Assembly: GCA_964016875.1 (NCBI GenBank)
Contig: OZ024728.1
Span: forward strand, 25,591,328 to 25,655,327
From: Fallopia convolvulus
Taxonomy: Eukaryota > Streptophyta > Magnoliopsida > Caryophyllales > Polygonaceae
DNA: 64,000 nucleotides
Direction of reading: 5' to 3'
Both the position numbers and the translations under genes were made by a program. The notes under the pieces are model-generated. The model was given only the letters and a program-made list of their open reading frames with translations, did not search any database and was not told the origin of the DNA. Within the stretch, counting starts at the first letter, position 1; the number at the start of each line of letters is the position of its first letter. Below are positions 12,511 to 24,300 of the stretch, one piece after another.

Positions 12511-12974
12511 CTCCATCCGTCTAAGTTTATTTGTCTTTTAAGTATTTTACACAAATATTAAGACAAGCACTACTCTTACTAAAATATCCCTATTAAATTA
12601 TCAATGCATATAATTAATTCTCCTCTTTTTTAGCAAAATAGCTAAAAGGCTAAATATAATTAGATACTCCCTCTGTTACAAAGTGTTTGTCATTTTAGAT
12701 CATTTCACACTTATTAAGAAAAGTAGTAAATTGACATATATGACCCTATTTATTATTCTATTTTGTTTTATTTTCCAATGCAACTACTAATAAATCTTCC
12801 CTCATTAATTATAAAGTAACAATAAATACAAGGACATAATTGTAAAGTAGATGACAAAAAGTTTAAAATGACAAACACTTTGTAACAAAAAAAGAAGGCT
12901 AATATGCCAAATATTATGTAACGGAGGGAGTAACTAATTAAGTCTAAAAAACCAAATAGACTTAGACGGAGAGA
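12511..12974. mobile_element. Stowaway-like MITE (outer)
   Basis: Left end CTCCATCCGTCTAAG after TA; right end CTTAGACGGAGAG followed by ACTA. The terminal inverted repeats are of the CTCCCTCCGTC type typical of Tc1/mariner-derived Stowaway MITEs, which duplicate TA. Its body is split by a second MITE at 12667-12930. No coding capacity. Confidence 0.7.
12667..12930. mobile_element. Stowaway MITE nested in the outer Stowaway
   Basis: A 264-bp element. Left end CTCCCTCTGTTACAAAGTG, right end TATGTAACGGAGGGAG, flanked by TA at 12665-12666 and 12931-12932. An inner inverted pair (GTGTTTGTCATTTTA / TGACAAACACTTTG) extends the foldback structure. It inserted into an older Stowaway, so it is the younger of the two. 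Confidence 0.8.
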
Positions 12975-13378
12975 CTAGTGCATAATATTTCTCTTGTGTC
13001 TTTCTTCTACCCATAACTTAAAAGTGGATTAGATATTAGAAAAATTTTAAACTTAGGGGCAGTTTGGTGGAAAAAAAAAACCCAAATGATTGGGGAGTAA
13101 AATGCCAATTCCAATAACTTCTGGGGTGGTAAATGAATCTACACCTAAAAAGAGAGAGAACCAATTGCTGTGCCAACTGTATTTCATCACTCTGCAAGTC
13201 TGCAACTCAAACTAATTCATCTCAACTGTATCATATCTTACCCATTATTCCATTAACAAGCACAGGGGAAAGAAAATATAAATTTTATCTGGAAATGTTT
13301 ACAATTCCAGGATTCAATAAACACGCCCCTGTCTGATCTCACAGAGACAAAATGAAGTACAAACTAATTGAACATCAA

Positions 13379-14272
13379 TCAATTTACCTCCTTCAAAGGA
13401 GTCTTGGTTGCATAAATCATCAAAGAGATGTCAGAAGAAGATTTCTCATGAATTTGCTTGTGAACTGAAGATTTATCCTGCAACCATAGCCTTGTATCAA
13501 CTCCAGCTCTCCTCCTGAACATAAACACAGCAAGCCCGTTTCCATGGCTGAACAACCAACCGTACACATCCCACATCAAATCCACCAACAATCCATCCAA
13601 AAAAATGGTCTGATTCCCCCTGAAATTCCACTGCAGCCTCTTCACTCTCATCACGATCTTATCATCCACAATCACCGACAAAACGTTCGAACAGCTTTGC
13701 ACCGAGATCTCGTGCAACCTTCCACCCTCACTGAACCGCGCCTTCGTTGAATAAAATCCGCTGCCTGAATAATGCTCTTTTCTACACACAAGGGAGAATT
13801 TCGGGGTCGAATTGAGGCTCCTGAGCGTCTTCTTGGAGCTCAAATCACCGAGAATTAAACCTAATTCTGAATCGATAGTGATGATTATGTAGTAGCCTTG
13901 AATCGGCTCGACATTGTTGGAGTTGAAGACGGCTTCCGAGAGATCCCAGAGGATTTCGATTTTGGAGGAGTTGTGACTGATGGATCGAGCACCTTTCTTC
14001 TTGGGGAAGAGGAGGGAGGCGGTGTTGAGTTTGATGGTGGTGGATGCGTCTTCGTCGAAGGTTATGGACAATTGGGATCTTGACCATGTGAATTTGACAA
14101 GGCTTTGTTTTGGGGGGATTTTGTAGACGGAAACGACGGCGTTTTGGAGTGCGGGGTTTGGGCTTGGGGAGATTAGTGGGGATTTTGGTGGGTTTTGGAA
14201 GTGGGTTGAAGAGCATGTGGTTTCTGAAACTCTAATGGCATGTTCACTGAAGCATGCCACCATGTCTCTCAT
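13379..14272 (-). CDS. DUF868 family protein
   Basis: Intact single-exon gene, 297 residues from the chosen start. It matches the plant-specific DUF868 family (PF05910), whose molecular function is not established. Recognisable features are the N terminus MRDMVACFSEHAIRVSETTC, a mid-protein FTWSRSQLSITFDED beta-strand segment, WDLSEAVFNSNN-EPIQGYYIIITIDSEL, and WNFRGNQTIFLDGLLVDLMW followed by VYGWLF near the C terminus. The frame is open 21 codons further upstream (to 14335), but family members usually begin at MRDM, so I chose 14272. There are no stops or frame breaks. It is the only gene here that looks like a functional host gene. A Harbinger-like MITE sits about 440 bp upstream of the start. 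Confidence 0.93.
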   Translation of the reverse strand: MRDMVACFSEHAIRVSETTCSSTHFQNPPKSPLISPSPNPALQNAVVSVYKIPPKQSLVKFTWSRSQLSITFDEDASTTIKLNTASLLFPKKKGARSISHNSSKIEILWDLSEAVFNSNNVEPIQGYYIIITIDSELGLILGDLSSKKTLRSLNSTPKFSLVCRKEHYSGSGFYSTKARFSEGGRLHEISVQSCSNVLSVIVDDKIVMRVKRLQWNFRGNQTIFLDGLLVDLMWDVYGWLFSHGNGLAVFMFRRRAGVDTRLWLQDKSSVHKQIHEKSSSDISLMIYATKTPLKEVN

Positions 14273-14708
14273 TGTATGTGGAGATGATGAACAACAAACA
14301 AAAGCGAATGAGAAATCAAGGCTGCATAATGACAATTCTGCGCGTCAAATATATATTTATATTTGGCTTCTCTCTGAGCTTATATTATGCATTTCAGGAA
14401 TATTTTAAAACAAGGAAGATGCATAGGCTTTTTCTGATATTAGACAAACTTTGGAGGAAATCATGGTGACTTTGTGTATTTGGGGACAAAGACGCTGATT
14501 CTGAGTGATTTGGTTTGTGAGTGGGTACATGGGGGGTGAGATTGATTAAACCCATTGATGGTCACATGTGCACAGCAACAAAGAACAAGTGTGGAAAGGG
14601 TAGCAAATTTCTTTTGTTTTTGCCTTTAAATTGTTCATCTTTTGGGAGTGTTTTGAAAGTGATGTTTGATTTTGTAAAATGTATGATAAAGTTTCTCTAC
14701 ATGGGTTA
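14273..14708 (-). promoter_or_regulatory. Presumed promoter and leader of the DUF868 gene
   Basis: The 436 bp between the DUF868 start and the neighbouring MITE must hold at least the leader and proximal promoter. TATA-like AATATATATTTAT-type sequence lies near 14350 (plus-strand coordinates). No specific operator can be assigned. Confidence 0.3.
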
Positions 14709-15656
14709 GAGCATGTGCTATCAAGGATATGGCAAATCCTCTCTTCACTTTCTCTCTCTTTACCTCCTTTTGACACCTCACATACTCTATATTTTACCTC
14801 ACTCTTTCCTCTTCCTTTTCCTCTTTCTCTATATCCACCCACAACCATGAGAATCATTTCTTCTCCTCTCTTCCAATTTTTTATACATATATCTTACCAC
14901 ACATTCATATTATCAATTTATGATTTATTCACTCCTTATGATTTTAATTAATTAATAAATTAATTTAACATTCAATAAAAAAAATATATATTAGTTATGA
15001 CAATATAAATTGATTACTACTAATAATTAAATCTTGATTAACATTAAGATAATACAAACAACAACATATATAAGATTGGGTTAGTTGAATCATGATTATC
15101 CATGGGATGATGAGGGAGGAAGATAGCAAGATAGGATGAGATGAAAAATGTATGCAATATTAGGTTCAATTTATAGACAAAAAAAAGTTGTAAGATTTTT
15201 TTTTTAAATGTCATATTTTTAATATTATTGTTTGTAATTTATTAATGTTTAATTGTAATGAAAAGAAATGATTGTAGTTGATAGATGAAAAAGGTATGCA
15301 ATATTAGGTTCAATTTATAGACAAAAAAATTGCAAGAATTATTTTTTTATTTTTTGATTTTTAAAATATCATCTTTAAAATATTTTTATTTGTAATTTGT
15401 TAATGCTAAATTGTAATGAAAATAAATGAATGTAGTTGATAGGTAAGAGATACATGTCAAATTTTGATTGGGTGAATATGGAGAGAAATGTACAAAAGCC
15501 AATGTGCACATTCCTCTACCCATAGAGGAATTCACCCCATTCCTCTCTCAAGAGAGGATCCTCTCTTTCAACCCACATCCAAGAGAATCCTCATTTTTAA
15601 TAAAAAATGGATAAAAAAAGGAAGAGAGGAGAGGCAACCCCCTTGATAGCACATGC
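14709..15656. mobile_element. PIF/Harbinger-like MITE
   Basis: A 948-bp element with inverted ends. Left is GAGCATGTGCTATCAAGG; right is CCTTGATAGCACATGC. It is flanked by TTA at 14706-14708 and 15657-15659, the 3-bp (TWA) target preference of PIF/Harbinger. The interior has an approximately 143-bp tandem duplication (TATGCAATATTAGGTTCAAT at about 15150 and 15294) and pyrimidine-rich inverted tracts near both ends (CCTCTCTTCACT..., AAGAGAGGAGAGG). No transposase. Confidence 0.72.
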
Positions 15657-15659
15657 TTA

Positions 15660-16472
15660 TAATCACAAGATTTGGGTATTTGTTTTCTTTTCCAAGTTAA
15701 ATGTAAATAGACGGTCCGATTTTTCTACTCCCTAATCATACTTCCTCTTGTATTCCCTTGATTTGATTGGTTAAAAGCTATTTTTTAATATTTTACCTAT
15801 ATTTAAGTTTTTTTAATGTAATTTGGAAAGTCATCACCCAATCACGTCGTAGGGGAGTATAGAAGGGAGTATATTTAGGGAGTAGAAGATTTGCTTTGTT
15901 AAACCGGTGGCAAAATTTTGGGAGTTTTTAACTATTAACACTAAAAGTCCATTAACTTTTTTATAAGGTAAAAATTTAAAGTATTAGACAGACTTGTAGT
16001 TCGAGAAGCTGAGAAACACAATAATCAGGCAAACCGGTATGAAAAAAATCAGCAAACAAAACACGTAAAATAAAGAATACAAATAAGTATCATAACCAGA
16101 ACTACATGAAGAGCAGATGTGGACACCTCATACATGGGTCATTTGATTCTTACTATCTTCCTTCTGGAAAAAAAATGTCATCATACCCTCAAATTTTATT
16201 AAAAATATTTATCATTTTAGAGTTATAAGTAATGATTTATTGAAGGGATAAGATAGTTGTTTTTTATTAAGTTTGCATTTGTCTACTCTTTTTATGCAAT
16301 TTTTTTTATTTTTTTTATTCATTGATTGTGTTGTATGAGATGAATAATTGATAAATTAAAAATTCTAAGAATAGATAATAGCATTAGGTTTAACCTTTAA
16401 TAATGGTACGAAATGTTAAATGATAATTTTAATAAAAGGAATGATTAATTAATCGGATTTTTTTTATAAGAA
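15660..16472. other. AT-rich intergenic DNA
   Basis: No gene or clear repeat. CACCCAATCACGTCGTAGGG near 15837, with CTCCCTAATCATACTTCC near 15728, may be the two ends of an eroded small foldback element. Confidence 0.3.
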
Positions 16473-16474
16473 TA

Positions 16475-16744
16475 CTCCCTCCGTTCTATTCTACTTGTTC
16501 TTTTAAATTTTTTCACATATATTAAGAAATTCATTGAAAATATAAAAAATATTATTGAAAATCCAAAATTTTCTAAATGTAATCACAAATTAATTACTAA
16601 CTACCCCTTATAGCCAATAGATAAAGAGAAAAAAATCAATATGAACACTCTCCAATATATTAATTAAATAAAAATCTTAAATGGACAAGTTTTGTTAAAC
16701 AAAGTTTTGAGTTTAGAAAAACAAGTAGAATAGAACGGAGGGAG
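16475..16744. mobile_element. Stowaway MITE
   Basis: A 270-bp element starting CTCCCTCCGTTCTATTCTAC and ending GTAGAATAGAACGGAGGGAG, an almost perfect inverted repeat of about 20 bp. It is flanked by TA at 16473-16474 and 16745-16746. No coding capacity. Confidence 0.88.
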
Positions 16745-16746
16745 TA

Positions 16747-16966
16747 GTAATTATGGGAACTAAAATCCTAAAAGCCCACAAAAGATTAATACAAGATCCA
16801 GAATTACAACTTTTTTCCATTTTTGTCCCTGCGATCATAATCATTCCAAATGATGACCATATGATGATAATTGATAACAAGGTGGGCTTCATAAAGATCC
16901 TTCAGTAACCGTTAGAGCATAAATACATTGCTAAATCCTGAATCTTTCATATATATTAAAGCACCA

Positions 16967-16997
<31 letters not shown>

Positions 16998-17465
16998 TGG
17001 TTTGTTAAGTTAGATGAAGAATTAATGGCATGGCCCTTCCGCCCTTGAATTGTTGGGTCAAATCAACACCTTTACAGCTTTCCTCCATGGTAGACCCACA
17101 CACACACACACAGACCCACACACACACACACCAGATCCATACTTGATATTTTGTTCTTCTCTATCTGAATTCCCTTTTGTTATCCATACTCACCCACTTT
17201 GCACAGTTGCACTTTGCCATAAAAACATATGATCCCTACATGCTACAGGATAATTCTTAGCTTAGCTTAGCTTAGCACCCATGTTACTTGTGGTGCCACA
17301 AAAGTTGTGCCCACTTCTGCTTCAAATATATTTTTAAAGCAAAACAAAGAGAGCAAACCACAAAAGTTGTGCCCACTTCTGCTTCAAATATATTTAAAAG
17401 TTTCATCCTAAGAAAATAGAAACAGAAAAAAAATAGATTGAGTGCATTAAAATTGGCTGATTCCT
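16747..17465. repeat. Microsatellites and a 61-bp tandem duplication
   Basis: Contains an (AAT)n run at about 16966-16996, two (CA)n runs at 17097-17131 and CTTAG repeats near 17256-17277. CACAAAAGTTGTGCCCACTT is duplicated at about 17297 and 17361. No gene seen. The DNA lies immediately outside the giant MULE. Confidence 0.6.
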
Positions 17466-17474
17466 TGTGCATAT

Positions 17475-17536
17475 GAATTTTTCGCCTGGCGCACAAGGAC
17501 CATGGTGCTTCATGAAGCGCAGCGCTTTATGAAGTG
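17475..17536 (+). repeat. Left terminal inverted repeat of giant MULE
   Basis: About 62 bp, aligning to the reverse complement of 39579-39640 with roughly three quarters identity. The best block is GGCGCACAAGG, then GCTTCATGAAGCG. Further copies of the palindromic motif follow to about 17615 (GCGCATCATGAAGCGCAGCG, GCTTCATGATGCG). Confidence 0.7.
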
Positions 17537-17728
17537 GGACGACGAAACGCCAAATGCTCGGATAGCCGCGATTCTTGCGCATCATGAAGCGCAGCGCTAG
17601 CTTCATGATGCGTAGGGTTTGCGGCGGTTAGAACAGCGCGATCATTTATTCAGTCGCACACGAAAAACAAAACTTAATTCGGTCGACGATAATCAATCAC
17701 GTACAATGAAAATTTTTCTATCCACCAA

Positions 17729-20700
17729 CACTACTACAATAACGACGTATTGCAGCGGTCATTTGTGGCGGTTGAACCTAAAGAGGCAGTTCATGCAACG
17801 GTTTGTTCTATTGTGGCGGTTAAGCAGCGGTTTTACATGTGAGTATTCCTCCGTCAGAATAAAAAGAAGTTGCAACGGGTATATCTGTCTATTGGGGCGG
17901 TTGTTTATTTATAAGGAGGGCTAATGAAGCGGTTTATTAATTTTAGATGTTCGACGCGCGTCTAAAATTTTGTAATCCCGCTCCTTATAATTTGAGTCTA
18001 AAATTAAATAAATAAAACTTTTCTTTCTTGTATATTCCTTCCTAATATAGATACAGAGAGCAGAGAAACAAAGGTAAAGATGGGGTTTACTCTTATTTTA
18101 GGGTTACGATCGATAAACAACGTGAGGATTGAAGTTGTCGCCGGTGGCTGTTGCCCTTGTCGCCGGTGGCCGTCGCTGACCTTGTCGCTGGTGGTCGTCA
18201 CTGCCCTTGTCGTCGATTAGAGCACGAAGGTATAAAGTCGTAGTTTTCCACTCGCTTTTGCCCAAGAACACGAGAATGGGAAGTTCTTGCTGATTTCTAC
18301 TCGCTTTTCCCAAGAGCACGAAGGTATGGACAACCACAACCCTTCTCTTTTGCTGTTATCCCTTTCTGCACCCACGTGTATAGCCATCTCAAGGTGAATC
18401 TCTGTTATTCCATTTCTCTAGGGTTTGGAGTCATTTTATCCCCTTTTCTTTCTCACTTTCTTTAGGTATCTCTCCTATATGTGTAATTACTTCAAAAATA
18501 CCCCCTATTTATGTAAATCAAGTGAAATTGATGAATCTCTTAAGATGATGTAATCTATTCTGTATAGCAAGGGATAATTAAGCTACATAAGTGAATGGTT
18601 TTTGATAATGAATACAGGAGTCTACTTAGCAATGTCCAGATATTATGGCATGTTTCTTCACAAACTCATGTCTGATTTATTTCTCAATGAAACTCTATTC
18701 TGATTCTATCATGTTGTTCATAAATACATGGAACATTCCTAATTTCTAAAAAAGCATCGTGGTCAAATTATGTTGATTATTGAAAAGGCATAAGTGAGTT
18801 GGGGGACTTGTTCTTTGAATTGCTTAATTTTATAACCTCGTATATCAATAACCTATGCTGAATTTTCTTAAAAAACATGTAAAATTCGTCTCTTAGGTGA
18901 CATAGATTAGTTGTAAGTATTGTATTCATCATTCATGTTTTGGTGTAATTAATTTAATTGGTTAAGAAGGTATATTGTTAATTTGTTATTCAAATGCAAG
19001 ACATCATACTATATGTAAGTTGCATTATAGACAATGATACTTTTATTTTTTCCTGAACCTCTAAATTTTGATGGTCGATTTTATTATTGGCATCTCTATG
19101 AAGTTCTAGCATGTTTGATTAGCTTTTATTCTCCATGAGTTCGTTGATACATGTGCTCTGCTTTAATTCTCCATGATTGTTTTTTTAATATAAATGTTCA
19201 ATCATGAACTCTTTAGAAGTTAGTAGTTACACTTTCCATGTGAAATATAAAAGTTAAATAGTTTGCAGATGGTGAAAGTTGTGTTTCTATTTTTTCTTTC
19301 AGATGGAGTGTGTTGATATTGAGTTGTGGCAATTGTCATCTTTCACATTTAGTGCCCAATGGCTTATTGTGTTATGTAGGAAGCATTTAATCCTTGATTG
19401 ATACATCTAGTGGGCTCTTTGCTTTTTTTATTTCCTTCTTCATATTATAAAGGAGCTTCTAAATATTTTTTATATATAACTATGCGCCAAAGTGATGCGG
19501 GAAATTTATTATTAGCTTATTTTTTGGTGAATTTCTATTTAGCTTCCAATTTTTAGTCTTTTTGACAACTTACGCATTAAACACCTATGTGAAAGCCTTA
19601 GTGAAGATGAGATTGTCTTATATAACAATAGCTATTCCCAAGGGAGTTGCTTTGTTATAAGAAGATGGAGCTAAGGCCACCTCGGAAGCTCCTTGTATTA
19701 TATTGGTTAATCTGGTTAAGGTAGAATGTGATATGACCTAAAACCCAAAGTAGACAAACTCTATTATCTTTGTAGTGGAATTACCCCAAGAGCTAGAATT
19801 GATCATCAAACTGCTCAAGCTTTGGTCATAGCTGGCTTCAATGTGATATGACCTAAAACCCGAAGTAGACAAACTCTATTATCTTTGTAGTGGAATTACC
19901 CCAAGAGCTAGCATTGATCATCAAACTGCTCAAGCTTTGGTCATAACTGGCTTCTATTCTTGTAATTGTGATTTTGAAGGAACACTTTCATGCATTTATT
20001 TTTCGCTGGTAATTGTGATTTTGTTGTTTCTCAGTGTGATGGCAGCCTTGAAACAATAATAAATACGTTCTTGGAGGTACAAAAGGCCTTGCACCAGGCT
20101 TTGAATTCTCTAAACAGGTTCTGATTTCATGCTCACTTACTTCACTTCTTCGCTAAACAGGTTCTGTTGAGTGTTGAGTATGGTTATTTTAAAAACCTTC
20201 AAACTAGCTTAGCTTGCTAGGAAAATTTTGCTTGTACCAGAACTTTGTTTGGTAGTTTAATTTGAATGTGTTGTTTTTTCCTCCAAGTTGCAGTTCTCAT
20301 ATCAAAACAACTCTACAAGGCATTGTAAATACTCAAGATTTCCCATATTTGATTGGGTGAGTAGTAGAACATCTATAATGTCTGTTGATTGGGTGAGTTT
20401 TGTCATGATTTTGGATTAATTTGAACACTCTTCTGCAGGGAAATCTACATTAGACTAATGCTTGCAGACGTGCAGCATTGATGGATGAGGCAAACACTAC
20501 TCAAGTACCTCTTCAAATTACCTTTCACCAATCATTTCGTCTTTTTTCACCTCTATCAATTAATCCCTACTTATTCATTCAATATTATCATGTGTAGGCC
20601 AAGGAGAAATTCAGTGAATAGAGACAGAGTACCATGGAATATTGCCAAGGATTTGCACTTGGGTTAGCATTCACGATAAGCAACTTTCTCGAAGAATCTT

Positions 20701-21272
20701 CAAGATCTTTAATTTAGTTGTTTGATTAGAAATAACCTCTCATTGTTTGAGAGGCTTAAAAATATGATATTTTTCTGTTTTGACCATTTATATTGTTTTT
20801 TAGTGAGGATTAAGGAATGAATCTTTGTTGTTTTCTCAAAGAATCTCATTGTTCTTCTGATTAATGAAATGCTCAATATGTCTAGTTTGATATAGCATTT
20901 AGCTCGAGCTATCACAAAAGCTCAATTTTTTTTAAATGTGGGGTTTTTAGCCCAGGCCTCCAAATAACCGGGATATAAAGCTCATACTTTTATTTCAACA
21001 AACGGCTTCAATATATAGAATACCTGCTGCCATAGAATTAAAATAACCGCTGCCATAAACCTTGCAATTGCAGCGGTCCAATAAGATGATGCAGCGGTTT
21101 TAAGATGGATATATGCAACCGCCGCAATAGGCTATAAAACCGCCACAATAGATCTATTGCAGCGCCAGCAAATGAAGCGGGCAAAGAACCGCTGCAATAG
21201 GTCTATAATGGCGGTTTTGCTATATATTGATGCGGTTTTCGACCGTTGCAATACGTCGTTATTGTAGTAGTG
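17729..21272. mobile_element. CACTA (En/Spm) element inserted in the giant MULE
   Basis: A 3544-bp element. Both termini read CACTACTACAATAACGACGT followed by ATTGCA(G/A)CGGTC. It is flanked by the 3-bp duplication CAA at 17726-17728 and 21273-21275, exactly as expected for CACTA transposons. Subterminal regions carry many short repeats of the GCAGCGGT / GGCGGTT type in both orientations (17750-17930 and 21005-21240). No transposase frame is visible, so it is non-autonomous. It separates the left end of the MULE from the first codon of the MULE transposase by 3.5 kb, so it lies in that gene's leader or promoter and postdates the MULE. Confidence 0.9.
19726..20117 (+). other. Coding-like DNA captured in the CACTA, with 115-bp tandem duplication
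   Basis: 19726-19840 and 19841-19955 are near-identical 115-bp direct repeats. Each contains a short coding-like stretch (KVDKLYYLCSGITPRAR, then DHQTAQALVIAGF). Further on, 20038-20117 reads CDGSLETIINTFLEVQKALH, then QALNSLNR, and ends at a GTTCTG donor-like site. These look like exons of a host gene carried by the CACTA, but I do not recognise the gene. Confidence 0.35.
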
Positions 21273-21311
21273 CAAACCTAATTTTTTTGATTAACAAACT
21301 CGATATTGACA

Positions 21312-24300
21312 ATGTCATCCGAAACGGAATTTTCGGATTCATCGTATGAAGCAGAAGACGAATCGCACTCCTTGGAAGAAGAGTCAGAGTCATCAATGAT
21401 TGTTGAAGAAGAAGGGGAAGTTGAGTCTGAAAACGAGATGGTCGAATCAGAGGTAATTTACGATGTAGTTGAAGTAGTAATATATTTGTCAAGATAATAC
21501 ATGGTTTCGATTATTGTGTTAAAATTTTTTATTGAAATTTATAATGTGTTATTATTATTGCATAGTATACATGTTCGATGTATTAAGATTAGTTGTGATA
21601 TTATATACGTAGGTACCTAGGAAGGATTTTTCTGTTGATTTTGAGAATGATACTGTGTGGGATAATAGAGAAGACATGCTAAATTGGGCTAGGCAGGTCG
21701 GTCGTGAAAGAATGATGATGTTGACAATAAAAACATCAAACCAAAAAATGGTCAGACTTTCATGTCAATGATGATGTTGACAATAAAAACATCAAACCAA
21801 ACAATGGCCAGACTTGCATGTCATAGGCATGGCAAATATAGATCTGGAAAGAAAGGTGAAGTACTCCTAATTGTTAGACCACCAAGTGTACGGACACTTC
21901 AGAGCATATGCAACTGTAAGTTTGAGTTGGTTGGGGTTCGAAGCAAGTCAACGGGAAAGTTGGCATTAACTGTTGGGTGCAGATTTCACAACCATGACCT
22001 CCCAAGTAGTTTACTTGGTTATTCTTTTATGGGACGATTGACAGAAGCTCAGAAGGAGTTGGTTAGGAATTTGAGCTACATATATGTGCCTCCAAGGAGA
22101 ATAGTCGAGGAATTGAGGGCGCTATATCCTGGTAATGTGACATCGACGAAACAAGTTTCAAATTTGAGGGCAAAGTTTCTAATCGAGGACCGTGGAAATA
22201 TGACGGTAACCCAATATGCGCTACATTTCTTGCAACGAAACGAATATCGTTTCTTTCTGAAGAGGATAGATAATTCATATCATATTGAGATCTTGTTCTT
22301 CGTCCACCCGATCTCGTTGCATCTACTGAGATTGTTTCCATATGTTGTCATTATGGACAGCACATATAAGACAAATAGGTACACTTTTCTAAAGTTTGAA
22401 TATGTTATCTAATCCTTTTATTTTGTTTTCACAATTGTATTAACATGTCATACATGGACAGGTACAACATGGCATTACTAGAGATGGTTGGATTCATGTG
22501 CACTAACAAATCATTCAATATCGGTTTTGCATTTATCGCTAAGGAAGACACCGAGAGTTATACATGGGTGTTGAAACATTTGAAGCGTTTGTTTGCAGAA
22601 TTGGGGACAATGCCAAATGCGATTGTTACAGATCGAGAGAAGGCGATCATGAATGCAAAGGACGCTGTATTTGGGGATGAAGTAAAACATCTCTTGTGTA
22701 GGGTGCACGTGAAGGCGAACATTAAGGCGTATGCTCTTGGTATTCTAAATGACCTCAAGGCTGCAAAAAGATTTGCTCATAGATGTTGGGGCATATTTAT
22801 GTCATCAACTGAGTCCAAATATGAGGAGAGGTTTCTCAAAGTGAAAGAGCGTTGGCCAAGGCTCATGCCATATGCTGAGAAGTCATGGCTTGGGCCTTAC
22901 AAGCAGTCGATAGTAAGAGCATGGACGGAGCATTGTCTTCACTTTCAGACGAGAACAACGAATCGGTAAGTTTAGGCCTATATATTTACCTTGAAGTATT
23001 AATTTATATTAAGAAAAATAAGTGAAATTATGTTTATTTCAGGGTGGAGGGCATGCACCATGTGCTTAAAAAGATACTTGACAGTTCTCGAGGAGGCTTT
23101 AACACGGTGATTGGAAGGATTCACCATCAAATTGTGTCCCAAGTTGGTGGTTTGCGGGGAGATCTTGAGATGGCACATACGAAGCTACCAATAGAGTTGG
23201 AGGGGGTCCCTAAGGAAGTGAGGGCGATATTTTTTCGTCTATTTTATAGAGTATCAACACACTGCATTAAGAAGTTGTTGAATATGTTCTACAGCCTACA
23301 CAAAAAGATGAGTGAGGGAAAGATGGAGACTGTGTGTGATGATTATTGGTGGAGAGAGCGCATGGGTCTTCCTTGTCCTCATAGGATTGCTCATGCCATC
23401 GTCAACAAGCAGCCCATAATGCGAAGTGAGATACACTCGTTTTGGCATCAAGTGGTATGGGACGGCATCGATCCACAACGTATGCCCATAAAAGACAATG
23501 TATCCCTCTCAATTTACCAAGTTAGAATGGAATTGATGATTGAGATGTATAAGAGAGGAGAATTGACTTAGGATCAGGTGCACGGTATATCTGAGTCATT
23601 TGTAGACATGGTCATACCCCAAGATTCTTCGTTGCTTGAGCCGATACATTCAATGCTTGTTTCATGGCGAAAGGGAAGGCCAAAGGGGTCTACAATGGGC
23701 TCAACCAAGAGGAGTAGTACTCTGCTTGAGCATAGGATGAGTGAGTATGAGCAGGAGAAGAAAGACAATTATTTAAAGGAGAGAGAAGAGAAGGAAAAGG
23801 AGATCAATAAAGAAATCCCGTCGACGGCAAAGAAGCGTGGGAGGCCAAAGAGCTCAACCAACAAGGCCAAAAAGAAAATTATGGTAGATACGAATCAACA
23901 AGTTCAAAATAAAGAAGTGGTGTGGTTGGGGGTGAACTTTGGTGTTGAAAATGTTAACTCTTTCATGTTTCCTTACATTGTTAGAGCTAGGGATGTAGCA
24001 GCGGATGGTCATTGTGGTTATAGATCCTTTGCAGAGGTATTGGGATATGGAGAGGGACAATACCATAGAGTTCGAAAGGATCTATCTACTGAATTGAGGC
24101 GGAACAGAGTCATATATGAGCGTGTAGGGAACAGGCCAACTATCGATGAGCTTTTGCAGAGTATTTCGTATGTGGACAGCCCGTGCATGCGACCATATTG
24201 GCTCGAGATGCCCATTGGTGGTTTGATATTTGCCACATTACACCAGGTTGCTCTTGTGATATTGTCGTGGAATGGATCACACACATGCTTACCTATGATG

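Noticed and set aside
18004..18337. Short frames within the CACTA with SDGHRRQGQQ-type repeats
   Set aside because: They are translations of a GTCGCCGGTGGC-type minisatellite, not a gene.
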